64,000 nt of DNA. Source: Devosia enhydra (GTDB taxonomy: Bacteria > Pseudomonadota > Alphaproteobacteria > Rhizobiales > Devosiaceae). Shown piece by piece: positions 51,304-61,149 of the stretch. Every line of letters starts with the position of its first letter. Position 1 is the stretch's first letter. The notes beneath the pieces were generated by a model. The model was given only the letters and a program-made list of their open reading frames with translations. It ran no database searches and was not told the origin of the DNA. Where the stretch lies: positions 1,459,528 through 1,523,527 of the forward strand of contig NZ_FPKU01000001.1 in the NCBI RefSeq assembly GCF_900119845.1. The letters are read 5' to 3'. The translations under genes were made by a program, and so were the position numbers.

Positions 51304-52296
51304 TTAAACTGCCCCTAGGACGGCGGCCAGCCGCGCCTCGCGGATGCGCAGGCCGCCCCGCGCAATGGTCTCGCCGGTCCACAAACGGGCCAGTCGGCCG
51401 CGCTCGAACAGCGTGAACAGGCAAGGGGCGATATAGCTGGCGCGGCAGACGGCGGGCGTGTTTTGCAGGAAGCTGGCCACCTGGCGGGTGGCCTCGGCCA
51501 TCTGCTTTTTCCGCCCGCGCTCGGCGGTGGCGGGCTCCATCGCGGCGAGCACCTCGCCCGCCATGGCGCTGGCATGCAGGGTGCGGAAATCCTTGGCCGT
51601 GACCGGCACGCCGGAGGCCTCGCGCAGATAGGCGTTGATCTGGCTGGTGTTGAGGGCATGCACCTTGCCCTCGGCATCGCGCCATTGCAGCAGCCGCTTG
51701 CCGGGAATGGCAAGGATCGACGCGATGGCGGCCGACAGCCGTGCATCGGTAAAGCAATAGGTCGCCGTCTTGCCGCTCTTGGCCGGGAAGGTGACGCAGA
51801 CCTCCTCGCCATTGACATTCACGTCGCGGCAATAAAGCGTGCCGGCGCCGCGCGTGCCATTGGTCGCAAGATAGCGCTCCCGGCCGACGCGCATCGCGGT
51901 GCGATCGATCAGCGCCACGCCGATAGCGATGGCGAGAAGGCGACTGCCGGCTTCGGCCTGGAGATCGCGCTGCACGGCGCGACGAATGCGCGGCAGCGCC
52001 TCGGACAGGGCCATGAGCTGGCGCGTCTTCTTGCGATCGCGCCGCACGGTCCACTCGCCATGATAGATATACTGGATGCGGCCGGCGGCATCGGTGCCGC
52101 AGGCCTGGATATGGGCGTGCGGCTCGTGGGCCACGCGCACATCCTGCCACGCCGGCGGAATGCCGAGCGCCTTGATTCGGGCGACGAGCTCGGGCTCGCG
52201 CAGGATGCTGCCATCGTCGGCGACAAGCACGTGGCCCCGGCCGCGACGAACGCGGCGCAGGGCGAGCTGATCGCGACGGATGCGCTTTAGCCTCAT
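51304..52296 (-). CDS. DNA topoisomerase IB
   Basis: A 330-residue bacterial (poxvirus-like) type IB topoisomerase that relaxes supercoils through a 3'-phosphotyrosyl link. N-terminal DNA-clamp domain with GIPPAWQDVRVAHEPHAHIQ and YHGEWTVRRDRKK; catalytic domain with LIDRTAMRVGRERY, KDFRTLHASAMAG (Arg of the pentad) and the Tyr in TPAVCRASYIAP. Start ATG 52296 overlaps the stop of the upstream 56-aa gene (ATGA). A very long antisense-free frame continues upstream to 55095 but runs opposite to ade and the CocE gene, so it is not coding. Confidence 0.93.
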   Translation of the reverse strand: MRLKRIRRDQLALRRVRRGRGHVLVADDGSILREPELVARIKALGIPPAWQDVRVAHEPHAHIQACGTDAAGRIQYIYHGEWTVRRDRKKTRQLMALSEALPRIRRAVQRDLQAEAGSRLLAIAIGVALIDRTAMRVGRERYLATNGTRGAGTLYCRDVNVNGEEVCVTFPAKSGKTATYCFTDARLSAAIASILAIPGKRLLQWRDAEGKVHALNTSQINAYLREASGVPVTAKDFRTLHASAMAGEVLAAMEPATAERGRKKQMAEATRQVASFLQNTPAVCRASYIAPCLFTLFERGRLARLWTGETIARGGLRIREARLAAVLGAV

Positions 52297-52463
52297 GGCT
52301 GCGCCGGAATTTCCGGCATCGGCTGGCCGGCCATGTAGACGAAATAGATGATGGCAAAGAGCACGATGATGCCGATGAGCGAGATCACCAAGACTCGCAG
52401 GTTCATGCGACGCTTGTTGCCCTGGCGAACTTCGGTGGTCGACTTGTGCGGATCGTAAGTCAT
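52293..52463 (-). CDS. 56-residue single-span membrane protein
   Basis: A small protein MTYDPHKSTTEVRQGNKRRM followed by one hydrophobic span (LVISLIGIIVLFAIIYFVYM) and a Pro-rich tail (GQPMPEIPAQP). The stop overlaps the topoisomerase start (ATGA). I do not recognise a function; the pattern fits a small inner-membrane protein with a cytoplasmic basic head. Start chosen at 52463 with AGGGGCACG upstream; a longer in-frame start at 52517 is possible. Confidence 0.7.
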   Translation of the reverse strand: MTYDPHKSTTEVRQGNKRRMNLRVLVISLIGIIVLFAIIYFVYMAGQPMPEIPAQP

Positions 52464-52596
52464 TCGTGCCCCTGTGGTGTTGCCTGATCGATGCGATCGA
52501 TCCAATCGAGCTAGCAACGCGGCGGTGCCATGCGCGGTTCCGGCTTGACCCGGCAGGCGCCGCGACCGACTGTCGCCTCACCACCTGGGAGACGAC

Positions 52597-54309
52597 ATGA
52601 CCGACACAGCCCAATTGGCCCGCATGATCGAGGCCGGATCCGGCCGGATCGCCGCTGACCGCGTGATCAGGAATGTGCGGCTGCTCGATGTGATCACCGG
52701 TGCGATCACGGCGTGCGACATCGCCATCGTCGGCGACAGGATCGTGGGCACGCACCACGCCTATGAGGGCATCGAAACCATCGAGGGCCATGGCCGGTTC
52801 GCAGTGCCCGGCTTCATAGATACGCACCTGCACATCGAATCCTCGCTGGTGACCCCGCAGGAATTCGACCGCTGCGTGCTGCCCCATGGCGTGACCACGG
52901 CGATCTGCGACCCGCATGAAATGGCCAATGTGCTTGGGGCCGAGGCCATCGACTGGTTTCTGCGCTCGGCCGAAACCACGATCATGGATATCCGCGTCAA
53001 CCTCTCGTCCTGCGTGCCGGCCACCGGTTTCGAGACCAATGGCGCGACGCTCGAAATCGAGGATCTGCTGCCGTTCCGCGACCACCCGAAGGTCATCGGC
53101 CTCGCCGAGATGATGAATTTTCCCGGCGTGCTCGCCGGCGACCCCGGCATTCTGGCTAAGCTTGCGGCCTTCCAGGACGGGCATATCGACGGGCATGCGC
53201 CGCTGCTCTCGGGGCTCGGGCTCAACGGCTATGCGGCGGCCGGCATCCGCACCGACCATGAGGCGACGAGCCTTGCCGAGGCGCAGGAAAAGCTGGCGCG
53301 CGGCATGGCCATCCTCATCCGCGAAGGTTCGGTCTCCAAGGACCTCGAGGCGCTGGCCCCCCTGCTCACGGCCGACACGTCGAGCTTCGTCGCGCTCTGC
53401 ACCGATGACCGCAACCCGCTCGACATCGCCGAAGAGGGGCACCTCGACAGCTCCATCCGCCGGCTGATCGGGCGCGGCTGCCCGCTCCACCACGTCTATC
53501 GCGCCGCCTCGCATTCGGCCGCCCGCATCTTCGGCGTGCGCGATCGCGGACTCCTGGCGCCCGGATGGCGGGCGGACATCGTGCTGCTCGATAGTCTGGA
53601 GGACTGCAGGGTCAGCGACGTGATCGCGGGTGGAAAGCTCGTTACGCCCGAAAGCTTTGCGCAGCGCCGGCCGGTGGCGATAACCGGGCTCGCTTCGGTC
53701 AAGGCCGAACCGGTCTCCGCTGCGACCTTCAGGACCCCGGCCATGCCGGGTCGCAACGAAACGCCGGTGATCGGGGTAAAGCCCGGCCTCATCCTCACCT
53801 TCCGCGAGAGTGCCACCCTTGCACGCGACGAGGAGGATAATCTGGCGCCCGACCTGGAAAAAGACGTCATCAAGGTCGCGGTGATCGAACGGCATGGCCG
53901 CAACGGCAATGTCGGGCGCAGTTTCGTCACGGGCTTTGGCCTGAAGCGCGGCGCCATCGCCTCGTCGGTGGGCCATGACAGCCATAACATCACGGTCGTC
54001 GGGGTCTCGGATGCGGACATGGCGACCGCCGTCAACCGGCTCATCGCGATCGGCGGCGGGTTCGTAGTGGCCGAGGGCGGCGCGGTCACGGCCGAGCTGG
54101 CCCTGCCGATTGCAGGCCTCATGAGCGACCAGCCCTTCGAGGCGGTGGCCCACCAGCTCGAAATCCTGCGCGAGGCGGCACGCGCGCTCGACTGCGTGTT
54201 GCCCGAGCCCTTCTTGCAGGTCGCGTTCCTCGCCCTGCCGGTCATCCCGCATCTCAAAATGACCGATCGGGGTCTCTTTGACGTCGACGCCTTCGATTTC
54301 GTCAGCTGA
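52597..54309 (+). CDS. ade: Adenine deaminase
   Basis: A 570-residue adenine deaminase (adenine to hypoxanthine plus NH3). Amidohydrolase metal motif PGFIDTHLHIESSLVTPQEF, ATAICDPHEMANVLG-like (TTAICDPHEMANVLG), SGLGLNGYAAAGIRTDHEAT, and the C-terminal Ade signature SSVGHDSHNITVVG and VVAEGGAVTAELALPIAGLM. Length and start are normal. First gene of the purine-degradation region; co-directional with the CocE hydrolase 24 nt downstream. Confidence 0.95.
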   Translation: MTDTAQLARMIEAGSGRIAADRVIRNVRLLDVITGAITACDIAIVGDRIVGTHHAYEGIETIEGHGRFAVPGFIDTHLHIESSLVTPQEFDRCVLPHGVTTAICDPHEMANVLGAEAIDWFLRSAETTIMDIRVNLSSCVPATGFETNGATLEIEDLLPFRDHPKVIGLAEMMNFPGVLAGDPGILAKLAAFQDGHIDGHAPLLSGLGLNGYAAAGIRTDHEATSLAEAQEKLARGMAILIREGSVSKDLEALAPLLTADTSSFVALCTDDRNPLDIAEEGHLDSSIRRLIGRGCPLHHVYRAASHSAARIFGVRDRGLLAPGWRADIVLLDSLEDCRVSDVIAGGKLVTPESFAQRRPVAITGLASVKAEPVSAATFRTPAMPGRNETPVIGVKPGLILTFRESATLARDEEDNLAPDLEKDVIKVAVIERHGRNGNVGRSFVTGFGLKRGAIASSVGHDSHNITVVGVSDADMATAVNRLIAIGGGFVVAEGGAVTAELALPIAGLMSDQPFEAVAHQLEILREAARALDCVLPEPFLQVAFLALPVIPHLKMTDRGLFDVDAFDFVS

Positions 54310-54333
54310 AGGCGCAGCAGCAGGAGCGGCACC

Positions 54334-55968
54334 ATGGGTCTGGCCAGTTTTTTCCTCGCCCGCGCGGCGCGCCTGCCCAAGCGGCTCTTCCCTGCCGGGC
54401 ATACCAAGGGCCTCTCCATCCCCATGCGCGATGGGGTGATGCTGGAGGCTGCCCATTATTTTCCGCGCGCCGAGGGCCCGCACCCCACCATCCTGATGCG
54501 CATGCCCTATGGCCTCAAGGGGTTTGACACCGTCGCCGAATGCTATGCGGAACGCGGCTTCAACGTGCTGATCGAGGCCTGTCGCGGCACCGCCGGCTCT
54601 GGCGGCGAATTCGATCCCCTCGCTAATGAGCGGGAGGATGGGCTTGCCACCCTCGACTGGCTCGGGCAGCAGCCCTGGTATGACGGGCGGCTGGGCACCT
54701 CCGGTCCCTCTTATCTGGGCTATGCACAATGGGCCATCTGCGACGCGCTGCCCGAACGCTCGGCGATGTCGACCAAGGTCACGAGCGCCGAGTTCGAGAG
54801 CGTCGTCTTCCCCGGCGGCGCGCTGCATCTGGGGCTCTGGCTCTCGTGGATGCAGGTGGTGGAGGGCATTCGCCGCAATCCCGTCGTCACGGCGCAGCGC
54901 ATGGTCTCGGGCGGCATCGAGAAGGCGACGCGGGCAGCGGCGATGAAGCTGCCGCTGATCAATGCCGACAAGCGGCTGACCCGCAACGCGGTGCCCTTCT
55001 GGCGGCGCTGGCTGGTCGAAGCGGTCGACAACCCCGCCTTCTGGGCGCGGATGGACCATACCCATCGGCTTGGGCCCAAGACGCCGCCCAACCACTTCAT
55101 CTCAGGCTGGTACGACTTCATGGTCGACCAGCTTTTGCGCGACTACCAGACATTGGTCTCGGCGGGGCATCGGCCCTACCTCACCGTCGGGCCCTGGACC
55201 CACATTACCGGCGAGATGCAGACCGAGAGCGTGCGCGAAACGCTGATCTGGATGCGCAGCCAGCTGCTCGATGACAGCACGGGGCTGCGCGACAAGCCGG
55301 TGCGCATCCATATCAGCGGCGGACCCGGCTGGCAGGAGTTCGACCACTATCCGCCCCGGCCGCCCGAACCGGAGATCTGGCATCTGCAAGGCAGCAAGCG
55401 ACTTGCCCCCGAGGCGCCCTCCCCATCCCCGCCCGATCGTTATCGCTACGATCCGGCGAAGCCTACGCCCAATGTCGGGGGGGCGATGTTTGCGTTTACA
55501 GGGGCCGGACCGGTGGACAACGCGCCGCTCGAAAAGCGCAAGGACGTGCTGGTCTACACCTCAGATCCGCTGGCTGAAGACGTGACCGTGATCGGCAATG
55601 TCGAAGCCTGGCTCTTTGCGCGCGCCAGCCTGCCGACGGCCGATTTCTTCGTCAGGCTCTGCGATGTCGATGAAAAGGGCGTCTCGACCAATATCTGCGA
55701 CGGGCTGGTGCGCCAGCGCGCGGGTGCGGCGACCGGGCCGGACGGGGTGTGGTCGATCCCCATCCGCCTCCACGCCACGGCGCACCGCTTCGCGGCGGGT
55801 CATCGGCTGCGGGTGATCGTCGCCTCGGGCGCCCATCCGCGCTTTGCCCGCAACACCGGCACCGACGAGCCTGTGGGCAGCGCGACGACGCTTATTGCCG
55901 CCGATATCGAGGTTTTCCACGATCCGGACCATCCGAGCAGCATCAGTTTGCCGGTGTGTATGGTTTGA
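54334..55968 (+). CDS. CocE/NonD-family hydrolase (Xaa-Pro dipeptidyl-peptidase-like)
   Basis: A 544-residue serine hydrolase. N-terminal KGLSIPMRDGVMLEAAHYFP, ILMRMPYGLKGFDTVAECYA and RGTAGSGGEFDP belong to the CocE/PepX fold; the nucleophile is in RLGTSGPSYLGYAQW (Ser at G-P-S-Y), with a cap domain and a C-terminal jelly-roll (PepX_C) domain beginning near LVYTSDPLAEDVTVIG. It hydrolyses esters or acyl-amide bonds; substrates vary widely. No signal peptide is obvious. It lies between adenine deaminase and malate synthase, 24 nt after ade, but its part in purine breakdown is not evident. Confidence 0.9.
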   Translation: MGLASFFLARAARLPKRLFPAGHTKGLSIPMRDGVMLEAAHYFPRAEGPHPTILMRMPYGLKGFDTVAECYAERGFNVLIEACRGTAGSGGEFDPLANEREDGLATLDWLGQQPWYDGRLGTSGPSYLGYAQWAICDALPERSAMSTKVTSAEFESVVFPGGALHLGLWLSWMQVVEGIRRNPVVTAQRMVSGGIEKATRAAAMKLPLINADKRLTRNAVPFWRRWLVEAVDNPAFWARMDHTHRLGPKTPPNHFISGWYDFMVDQLLRDYQTLVSAGHRPYLTVGPWTHITGEMQTESVRETLIWMRSQLLDDSTGLRDKPVRIHISGGPGWQEFDHYPPRPPEPEIWHLQGSKRLAPEAPSPSPPDRYRYDPAKPTPNVGGAMFAFTGAGPVDNAPLEKRKDVLVYTSDPLAEDVTVIGNVEAWLFARASLPTADFFVRLCDVDEKGVSTNICDGLVRQRAGAATGPDGVWSIPIRLHATAHRFAAGHRLRVIVASGAHPRFARNTGTDEPVGSATTLIAADIEVFHDPDHPSSISLPVCMV

Positions 55969-56059
55969 GGGGGGTGGCGGCAGGATGGGCCGCCGGCCGT
56001 TCATCTCGGCGTAGGTGGTCTGGGCCTCACAAGGATTCACGACAGTCTGACACCGCAAA

Positions 56060-56087
56060 CTGGATTCCCGCCTTCGCGGGAATCCAG
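56060..56087. repeat. Palindromic (REP-like) repeat CTGGATTCCCGC
   Basis: Perfect 12-bp arms (CTGGATTCCCGC / GCGGGAATCCAG) with loop CTTC, in the spacer between the CocE and malate synthase genes. A degraded relative is at 60975-61003. This repeat type is widespread in proteobacterial intergenic regions. Confidence 0.75.
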
Positions 56088-56200
56088 CTTTGGTTCAAAA
56101 AGTCCTCAACAAGGAGTCTACACCGCTAACGCGACCCCTGTGAGTCGACAGTGGCACCACGAGCAGACGGCGAGGGCCATAAGCCCCTCCGCGCAAACCC

Positions 56201-58363
56201 TCAGCCAGCCGCCTTCACCCGTTCGCGTGCCGCATGCAGCAGCGGCTCGGTATAGCCCGAGGGCTGCTTTGCGCCCTTGAGCGCCAGATCAAGCGCGGCC
56301 TGGAAGGCGATGGAGGTGGCGAAATTTCCGGCCATCGGCTGGTAGAGCGGATCGCCTTCGTTCTGCTTGTCGACCACGGCGGCCATGCGCTCGAAGGTCT
56401 GCCGCACTTCCGGCTCGGTCACCACGCCATGCAGCAGCCAGTTGGCCAGCGCCTGGCTCGAAATGCGGCAGGTGGCGCGGTCTTCCATCAGCCCGACATT
56501 GTTGATGTCGGGCACCTTGGAGCAGCCGACGCCCTGATCGACCCAGCGCACCACATAGCCCAGGATGCCCTGGGCATTGTTCTCGATCTCGCGCTTGATC
56601 TGCTCGCGGGTGAGTTCGGTGCGGTCGAGCGCCGGCATCGAGAACAGCGCATCGAGCCCCGGCACCGGCTGATTGTGGCGACGCTTCTGGGCCTCGAAGA
56701 CATCGACCTGATGATAGTGCAGCGCGTGCAGCGTCGCGGCCGTCGGCGACGGCACCCAGGCGGTGTTGGCGCCGGCATTGGGGTGCCCGATCTTCTGGCG
56801 CAGCATCTCGGCCATGTCGTCGGGGCGCGCCCACATGCCCTTGCCGATCTGCGCCCGGCCTGAAAAACCCGCAGCAAGCCCGATCAGCACGTTGCGATCC
56901 TCGTAGGAGGACAGCCACTTTTCGGACCGCACCTGATCCTTGCGCAGCACTGCGCCGGCACGCATCGAGGTGTGGATTTCGTCGCCGGTGCGATCGAGGA
57001 AGCCGGTATTGATGAAGAACACCCGGCGCCGCGCCGCATAAATCGCCGCCTTGAGGTTAGCGGAGGTGCGCCGCTCCTCATCCATGATGCCGATCTTGAT
57101 GCTTTCGGGCTTGAGCCCGAGAATGCTCTCGACCGCCGCGAAGATCTCGCAGGCGAAGGTCACCTCCTCGGGCCCGTGCATCTTGGGTTTGACCACATAG
57201 ATCGCCCCGGTGCGCGAATTGGTGGTGTCGTGCATGGCGCAGAGCGCTGTGACGAACGCATCGAGCAGGCCCTCGCCGATCGGCTGGCCTTCGGCGTCGA
57301 GCACGGCGCGGGTCGTCATCAGATGCCCGACATTGCGCACGAGCAGCAGCGCGCGGCCCTTGAGCACGAGCGGCTTGCCATCCCTGGCGGAGCGATAGGT
57401 GCGATCCGGATTGAGCCGGCGCTCGATGGTGCGGCCGCCCTTCTCGAAGCTTTCGGTCAGCGTGCCATCCATCAGGCCGAGCCAGTTGGCATAGACCCCG
57501 ACCTTGTCTTCCGCATCGACAGCCGCGACCGAGTCCTCGCAATCCTGGATCGTAGTCAGCGCCGATTCGAGCACGACGTCGGACAAGCCGGCCGGGTGGG
57601 CGGAACCCACGGGCGTGGTGCGATCAAGCACCAGCTCGGCATGCAGCCCGTTATGGACGAGCAGGATCACCGCCCGCCCGCCCTCTTCGGCATAGCCGAC
57701 GAACTGGCTGGCATCCTTGAGCTTGGTCGGGCCCGAAATCGTATCGATGGCGAGCGCGGCGATGCCGGCGGTCTCGGCCACGACATAAGCCGTCACATCC
57801 TTGTGGCTGCCTTTGGCGAGCGGGAAGGCCTCGTCGAGAAACTCGGCGGCCCGCGCCACGACGGCGGCGCCACGGGCGGCATTGTAGCCCTTGCCCGGCG
57901 CCAGATCGCCCGCGCGCGAAACCGCATCGGTGCCGTAAAGCGCATCGTAAAGGCTGCCCCAGCGGGCGTTGGCGGCATTCAGCGCATAGCGGGCGTTGGA
58001 GACCGGCACCACCAGCTGCGGCCCGCAGATGCTGGCGATCTCGGGATCGAGCCCCTCGGTTTCGATGGAGAAATCGGCCGGCTCATCGACCAGATAGCCG
58101 ATCTCGCGCAGGAAGCGCTGGTAGCCGGCGGGATTGTTGGAGACCGGGCCGTTCTCGATGTGCCACTGATCGATGCGGCTTTGCAGGTGCTCGCGGATGG
58201 CGAGCAGTTCGCGGTTGCGCGGCCCCGCCTCGGCCACGAGATGGGCAAAGCCCTGCCATACCGCAGCCGGATCGAGCGGCAGACCCTTGAGGGCGCGGGT
58301 CTCGACGAATTGCGCCAGCTGGGCATCGACCGTAAGGCCTGCGCGTTCGACAGTGTTCGTCAT
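56201..58363 (-). CDS. glcB: Malate synthase G
   Basis: A 720-residue malate synthase G condensing glyoxylate with acetyl-CoA. It has the G-form's extra N-terminal and C-terminal regions: [20 protein letters not shown] at the start; [21 protein letters not shown] and [16 protein letters not shown] around the active site; [12 protein letters not shown]-like ([20 protein letters not shown]) near the end. Catalytic Arg and Asp/Glu lie in these. Start ATG 58363. It follows guaD in the opposite-going order of the purine genes (37 nt from the guaD stop to its start), so it is the last gene of puuD-guaD-glcB. It should consume glyoxylate released when ureidoglycolate from purines is cleaved. Confidence 0.95.
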   Translation of the reverse strand: MTNTVERAGLTVDAQLAQFVETRALKGLPLDPAAVWQGFAHLVAEAGPRNRELLAIREHLQSRIDQWHIENGPVSNNPAGYQRFLREIGYLVDEPADFSIETEGLDPEIASICGPQLVVPVSNARYALNAANARWGSLYDALYGTDAVSRAGDLAPGKGYNAARGAAVVARAAEFLDEAFPLAKGSHKDVTAYVVAETAGIAALAIDTISGPTKLKDASQFVGYAEEGGRAVILLVHNGLHAELVLDRTTPVGSAHPAGLSDVVLESALTTIQDCEDSVAAVDAEDKVGVYANWLGLMDGTLTESFEKGGRTIERRLNPDRTYRSARDGKPLVLKGRALLLVRNVGHLMTTRAVLDAEGQPIGEGLLDAFVTALCAMHDTTNSRTGAIYVVKPKMHGPEEVTFACEIFAAVESILGLKPESIKIGIMDEERRTSANLKAAIYAARRRVFFINTGFLDRTGDEIHTSMRAGAVLRKDQVRSEKWLSSYEDRNVLIGLAAGFSGRAQIGKGMWARPDDMAEMLRQKIGHPNAGANTAWVPSPTAATLHALHYHQVDVFEAQKRRHNQPVPGLDALFSMPALDRTELTREQIKREIENNAQGILGYVVRWVDQGVGCSKVPDINNVGLMEDRATCRISSQALANWLLHGVVTEPEVRQTFERMAAVVDKQNEGDPLYQPMAGNFATSIAFQAALDLALKGAKQPSGYTEPLLHAARERVKAAG

Positions 58364-58400
58364 GGGACCGCCCTCTTTCGTTCGGTTGGATCGGCCTTGA

Positions 58401-59696
58401 TCAGGCCGGCAGGCGGGATTTTTGCGCCGCGCCCGCTACATACGTCTCGACGACCGCCCTGTCATCCCCGCATGTCTGGAGCAGAAACAGTTCTTCCTCG
58501 AGGGAATTTACCGTTTCCATGCGCAGCCTCATCTGCGGGGTGGCGGTGGCATCAAGGACCACGAGATCGGCCTCCATGCCGCTGACGATGGCGCCGATGC
58601 GGTGCTCGAGGCCCAGCGCCCGCGCATTGCCCAGCGTCGCCATGTAGATGGCGCTGAGCGGATCGAGCCGCTGGCCCTGCACCTGCAGAACCTTGTAGCC
58701 CTCGTCTAGCGTGCGCAGCATCGCGTAATTGGTGCCGCCGCCCACATCGGTCGCAAGCGCTACCCGCGCCCCGGCCTCGCGCAGACGCTGGTGGTTGAAG
58801 AGGCCTGAGCCGAGGAACAGGTTCGATGTGGGGCAGAAGACGGCAACCGATCGCGTTTCGACCAGAAGGCCGACTTCGCGATCGGTGAGGTGGATGCAAT
58901 GGCCCAGAAGCGTCCGCGGGCCCAGGAGCCCGTAGCGCTCATAGATGCCCAGATAGTCGGCCACATTGGGATAGAGCGAGCGGGCAAACTCGATTTCCGC
59001 AAGGTTCTCGTCGACATGGGTCTGGATATGGAGATCCGGGTACTGGCGCGCCAGCGCCTGCGTGGCCTCCATCTGCTCGGGGGTCGAGGTGATGGCAAAG
59101 CGCGGGCTGATGGAGTAGTGCGCCCGGCCCCGGCCATGCCAGCGCTCGATCAGCGCCACCGACTGGTCATAGCCCGTCTGCGCCGTGTCGCGCAGGGCCT
59201 GCGGGGCATGGCGGTCCATCATCACCTTGCCGGCTACCATCAGCATGTTGCGCTCTGCCGCCGCAGCAAAAAACGCATCGACCGATTGCGGATGCACCGT
59301 GCAATAGGCCGCCGCGGTGGTGGTTCCGTGGCGCACGAGTTCGTCGAGGAAGCGCCCGGCAATGCGCTCTGCATGGGCCGGGTCGGCAAAACGCTGCTCT
59401 TCCACGAAGGTGTAGGTGTTGAGCCATTCGAGCAGGCTGCCGGCATAGGAGCCGATCACCTGCATCTGCGGATAATGGATGTGGGCGTCGATGAAGCCGG
59501 GCAGGATGAGGTTGGGCCGGTGATCGACCAGCTCGGCGCCATCGGCCAGCCCGTCGAACCACGTACCGGCAAAGACGATGGCGCCATCGGCGATGAGCAC
59601 CGCGCCATCCTCGAAATAGCTGTAGCTTGCCGTATCGCCGCGGCCTTGGGGCTCGGCGAAAAAGCTGAGGACACGCCCGCGCAGGACCCTTTTCAC
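58401..59696 (-). CDS. guaD: Guanine deaminase
   Basis: A 431-residue amidohydrolase converting guanine to xanthine. Metal site [15 protein letters not shown], then [14 protein letters not shown], the His in [30 protein letters not shown] and the C-terminal Asp in [29 protein letters not shown] is the guanine-binding region. Start is GTG 59696, overlapping the puuD stop (GTGA). Middle gene of the puuD-guaD-glcB operon. Confidence 0.94.
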   Translation of the reverse strand: MKRVLRGRVLSFFAEPQGRGDTASYSYFEDGAVLIADGAIVFAGTWFDGLADGAELVDHRPNLILPGFIDAHIHYPQMQVIGSYAGSLLEWLNTYTFVEEQRFADPAHAERIAGRFLDELVRHGTTTAAAYCTVHPQSVDAFFAAAAERNMLMVAGKVMMDRHAPQALRDTAQTGYDQSVALIERWHGRGRAHYSISPRFAITSTPEQMEATQALARQYPDLHIQTHVDENLAEIEFARSLYPNVADYLGIYERYGLLGPRTLLGHCIHLTDREVGLLVETRSVAVFCPTSNLFLGSGLFNHQRLREAGARVALATDVGGGTNYAMLRTLDEGYKVLQVQGQRLDPLSAIYMATLGNARALGLEHRIGAIVSGMEADLVVLDATATPQMRLRMETVNSLEEELFLLQTCGDDRAVVETYVAGAAQKSRLPA

Positions 59697-60916
59697 CGCC
59701 CCGATCCCTCGCGGAACCAGGCGACGATCAGCGCCCGCTCGGCATCGGTCATCTCCGAGACATTGCCAGGGGGCATGGCATGGCTCCAGCCGGACTGGAT
59801 GGCGATCTCATGGGCATGGTTGGCGACCGCGATGGGCGTATCGAGAATGACGTTCTTGGGCGGCTGGTGCACCCCGTCCCACACCGGCTCGGCGGTGTGG
59901 CACATGACGCAGCGCGTATCGACGATCTGCGACACGGCCACGAAATGCGGGCTGGCCTCGAACGCGGCGGCGCTGGGCGAGAGCACGGTCTCTGCCCCGG
60001 TCGGCAGCTTGGGCGAGGTTGAAAGCCAGGCAATGACGAGGAAAAGGGCCACGGCCACCGCCCAGGTCCAGTGCGGATTGCCCTTTCGCGCGTGGCGGGT
60101 GTTGAAGTAATGCCGGATGACGACGCCGACGAGAAAGATCAGCGCCGCGATCAGCCAGTTCCACTGTGTCGCGAAGGCCAGCGGATAATGGCTCGAGAGC
60201 ATGAAGAAGATGACGGGCAGCGTCAGATAGTTGTTGTGCAGGCTCCGCTGCTTGGCGATCTTGCCATATTTGGCGTCCGGCACCCGCCCAGCCTTGAGAT
60301 CGGCGACCACGATCTTCTGGTTGGGGATGATGATCATGAACACATTGGCGCTCATGATGGTGGCGGTGAACACACCCATATGCAGCATGGCGGCGCGGCC
60401 GGTGAAGACCTGCGTATAGGCCCAGGCCATCGCCACGAGGATGGCGAACAGCACCAGCATCAACCCGTTGGTGGAGTTGCCCACGGGCGACTTGCAGAGG
60501 GTGTCATAGACCAGCCAGCCCAGTGCGATCGAGCCCATCGAAATGAGGATTGCGACCCAGTTGGGCACGTCGAGCACGTTGCGATCGATGAGATAGAGAT
60601 CGGCTCCGACGTAATAGACGATGACGAGCAGGGAAAAGCCCGAAAGCCAGGTGGCGTAGCTCTCCCATTTGAACCAGGTCAGGTGCTCGGGCAGGAATTC
60701 GGGCGCCACGAGATATTTCTGGATGTGGTAGAACCCGCCCCCATGCACCTGCCATTCCTCGCCATGGGCGAGCGGAGGCAGGCTCGGCGTCTTGCGCAGC
60801 CCAAGATCGAGCGCGATGAAATAGAAGGACGAGCCGATCCACGCGATCGCGGTGATCACATGCAGCCAGCGGGCGGCAAAGCTCAGCCATTCCCAGAAGA
60901 TCGCGAAGTCAGTCAT
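59693..60916 (-). CDS. puuD: Membrane urate oxidase (urate hydroxylase PuuD) with cytochrome c domain
   Basis: A 407-residue inner-membrane protein. About eight spans make up the PuuD urate-oxidase domain (LSFAARWLHVITAIAWIGSSFY near the N-terminus; RAAMLHMGVFTATIMSANVF; LHNNYLTLPVIFFMLSSHYP), and the C-terminal 100 residues are a c-type cytochrome with heme site RCVMCHTAEPVWDG. PuuD oxidises urate to 5-hydroxyisourate, passing electrons to the cytochrome chain rather than to O2 directly. Start ATG 60916. First gene of puuD-guaD-glcB; overlaps guaD by 4 nt. Confidence 0.94.
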   Translation of the reverse strand: MTDFAIFWEWLSFAARWLHVITAIAWIGSSFYFIALDLGLRKTPSLPPLAHGEEWQVHGGGFYHIQKYLVAPEFLPEHLTWFKWESYATWLSGFSLLVIVYYVGADLYLIDRNVLDVPNWVAILISMGSIALGWLVYDTLCKSPVGNSTNGLMLVLFAILVAMAWAYTQVFTGRAAMLHMGVFTATIMSANVFMIIIPNQKIVVADLKAGRVPDAKYGKIAKQRSLHNNYLTLPVIFFMLSSHYPLAFATQWNWLIAALIFLVGVVIRHYFNTRHARKGNPHWTWAVAVALFLVIAWLSTSPKLPTGAETVLSPSAAAFEASPHFVAVSQIVDTRCVMCHTAEPVWDGVHQPPKNVILDTPIAVANHAHEIAIQSGWSHAMPPGNVSEMTDAERALIVAWFREGSGR

Positions 60917-60974
60917 GGCGTGCTCGTCCGCAGGTTCAGATTCAGGCCGTAACCCGTGCCCGTGGGCATAAAGA

Positions 60975-61003
60975 CTGGATTTCCGCTTTCGCGGGAATGA
61001 CGT
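60975..61003. repeat. Degraded REP-like repeat
   Basis: CTGGATTTCCGC-TTTC-GCGGGAATGACG: related to 56060-56087, but with mismatches in the outer arm. It sits in the spacer upstream of puuD. Confidence 0.6.
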
Positions 61004-61149
61004 CGTGGGTGGGCAGGCGCTTTCGAGGCGGTGTAATGCTCAGATCTTCACAGTGCGTCTGTGTCAGGCCACGCAGATCAACGCACACGGGCTATGAGCA
61101 GACAAGCGCCCCCTTTCCGGATGCGGAACGAGGGCGCTTCCCTCGAGCC

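Noticed and set aside
51304-55095. Very long minus-strand open frame (over 1,200 codons) reaching back from the topoisomerase
   Set aside because: Only its 3' part (to 52296) codes, for topoisomerase IB. The rest is antisense to ade and the CocE gene and has no domain; high GC leaves such frames open by chance.
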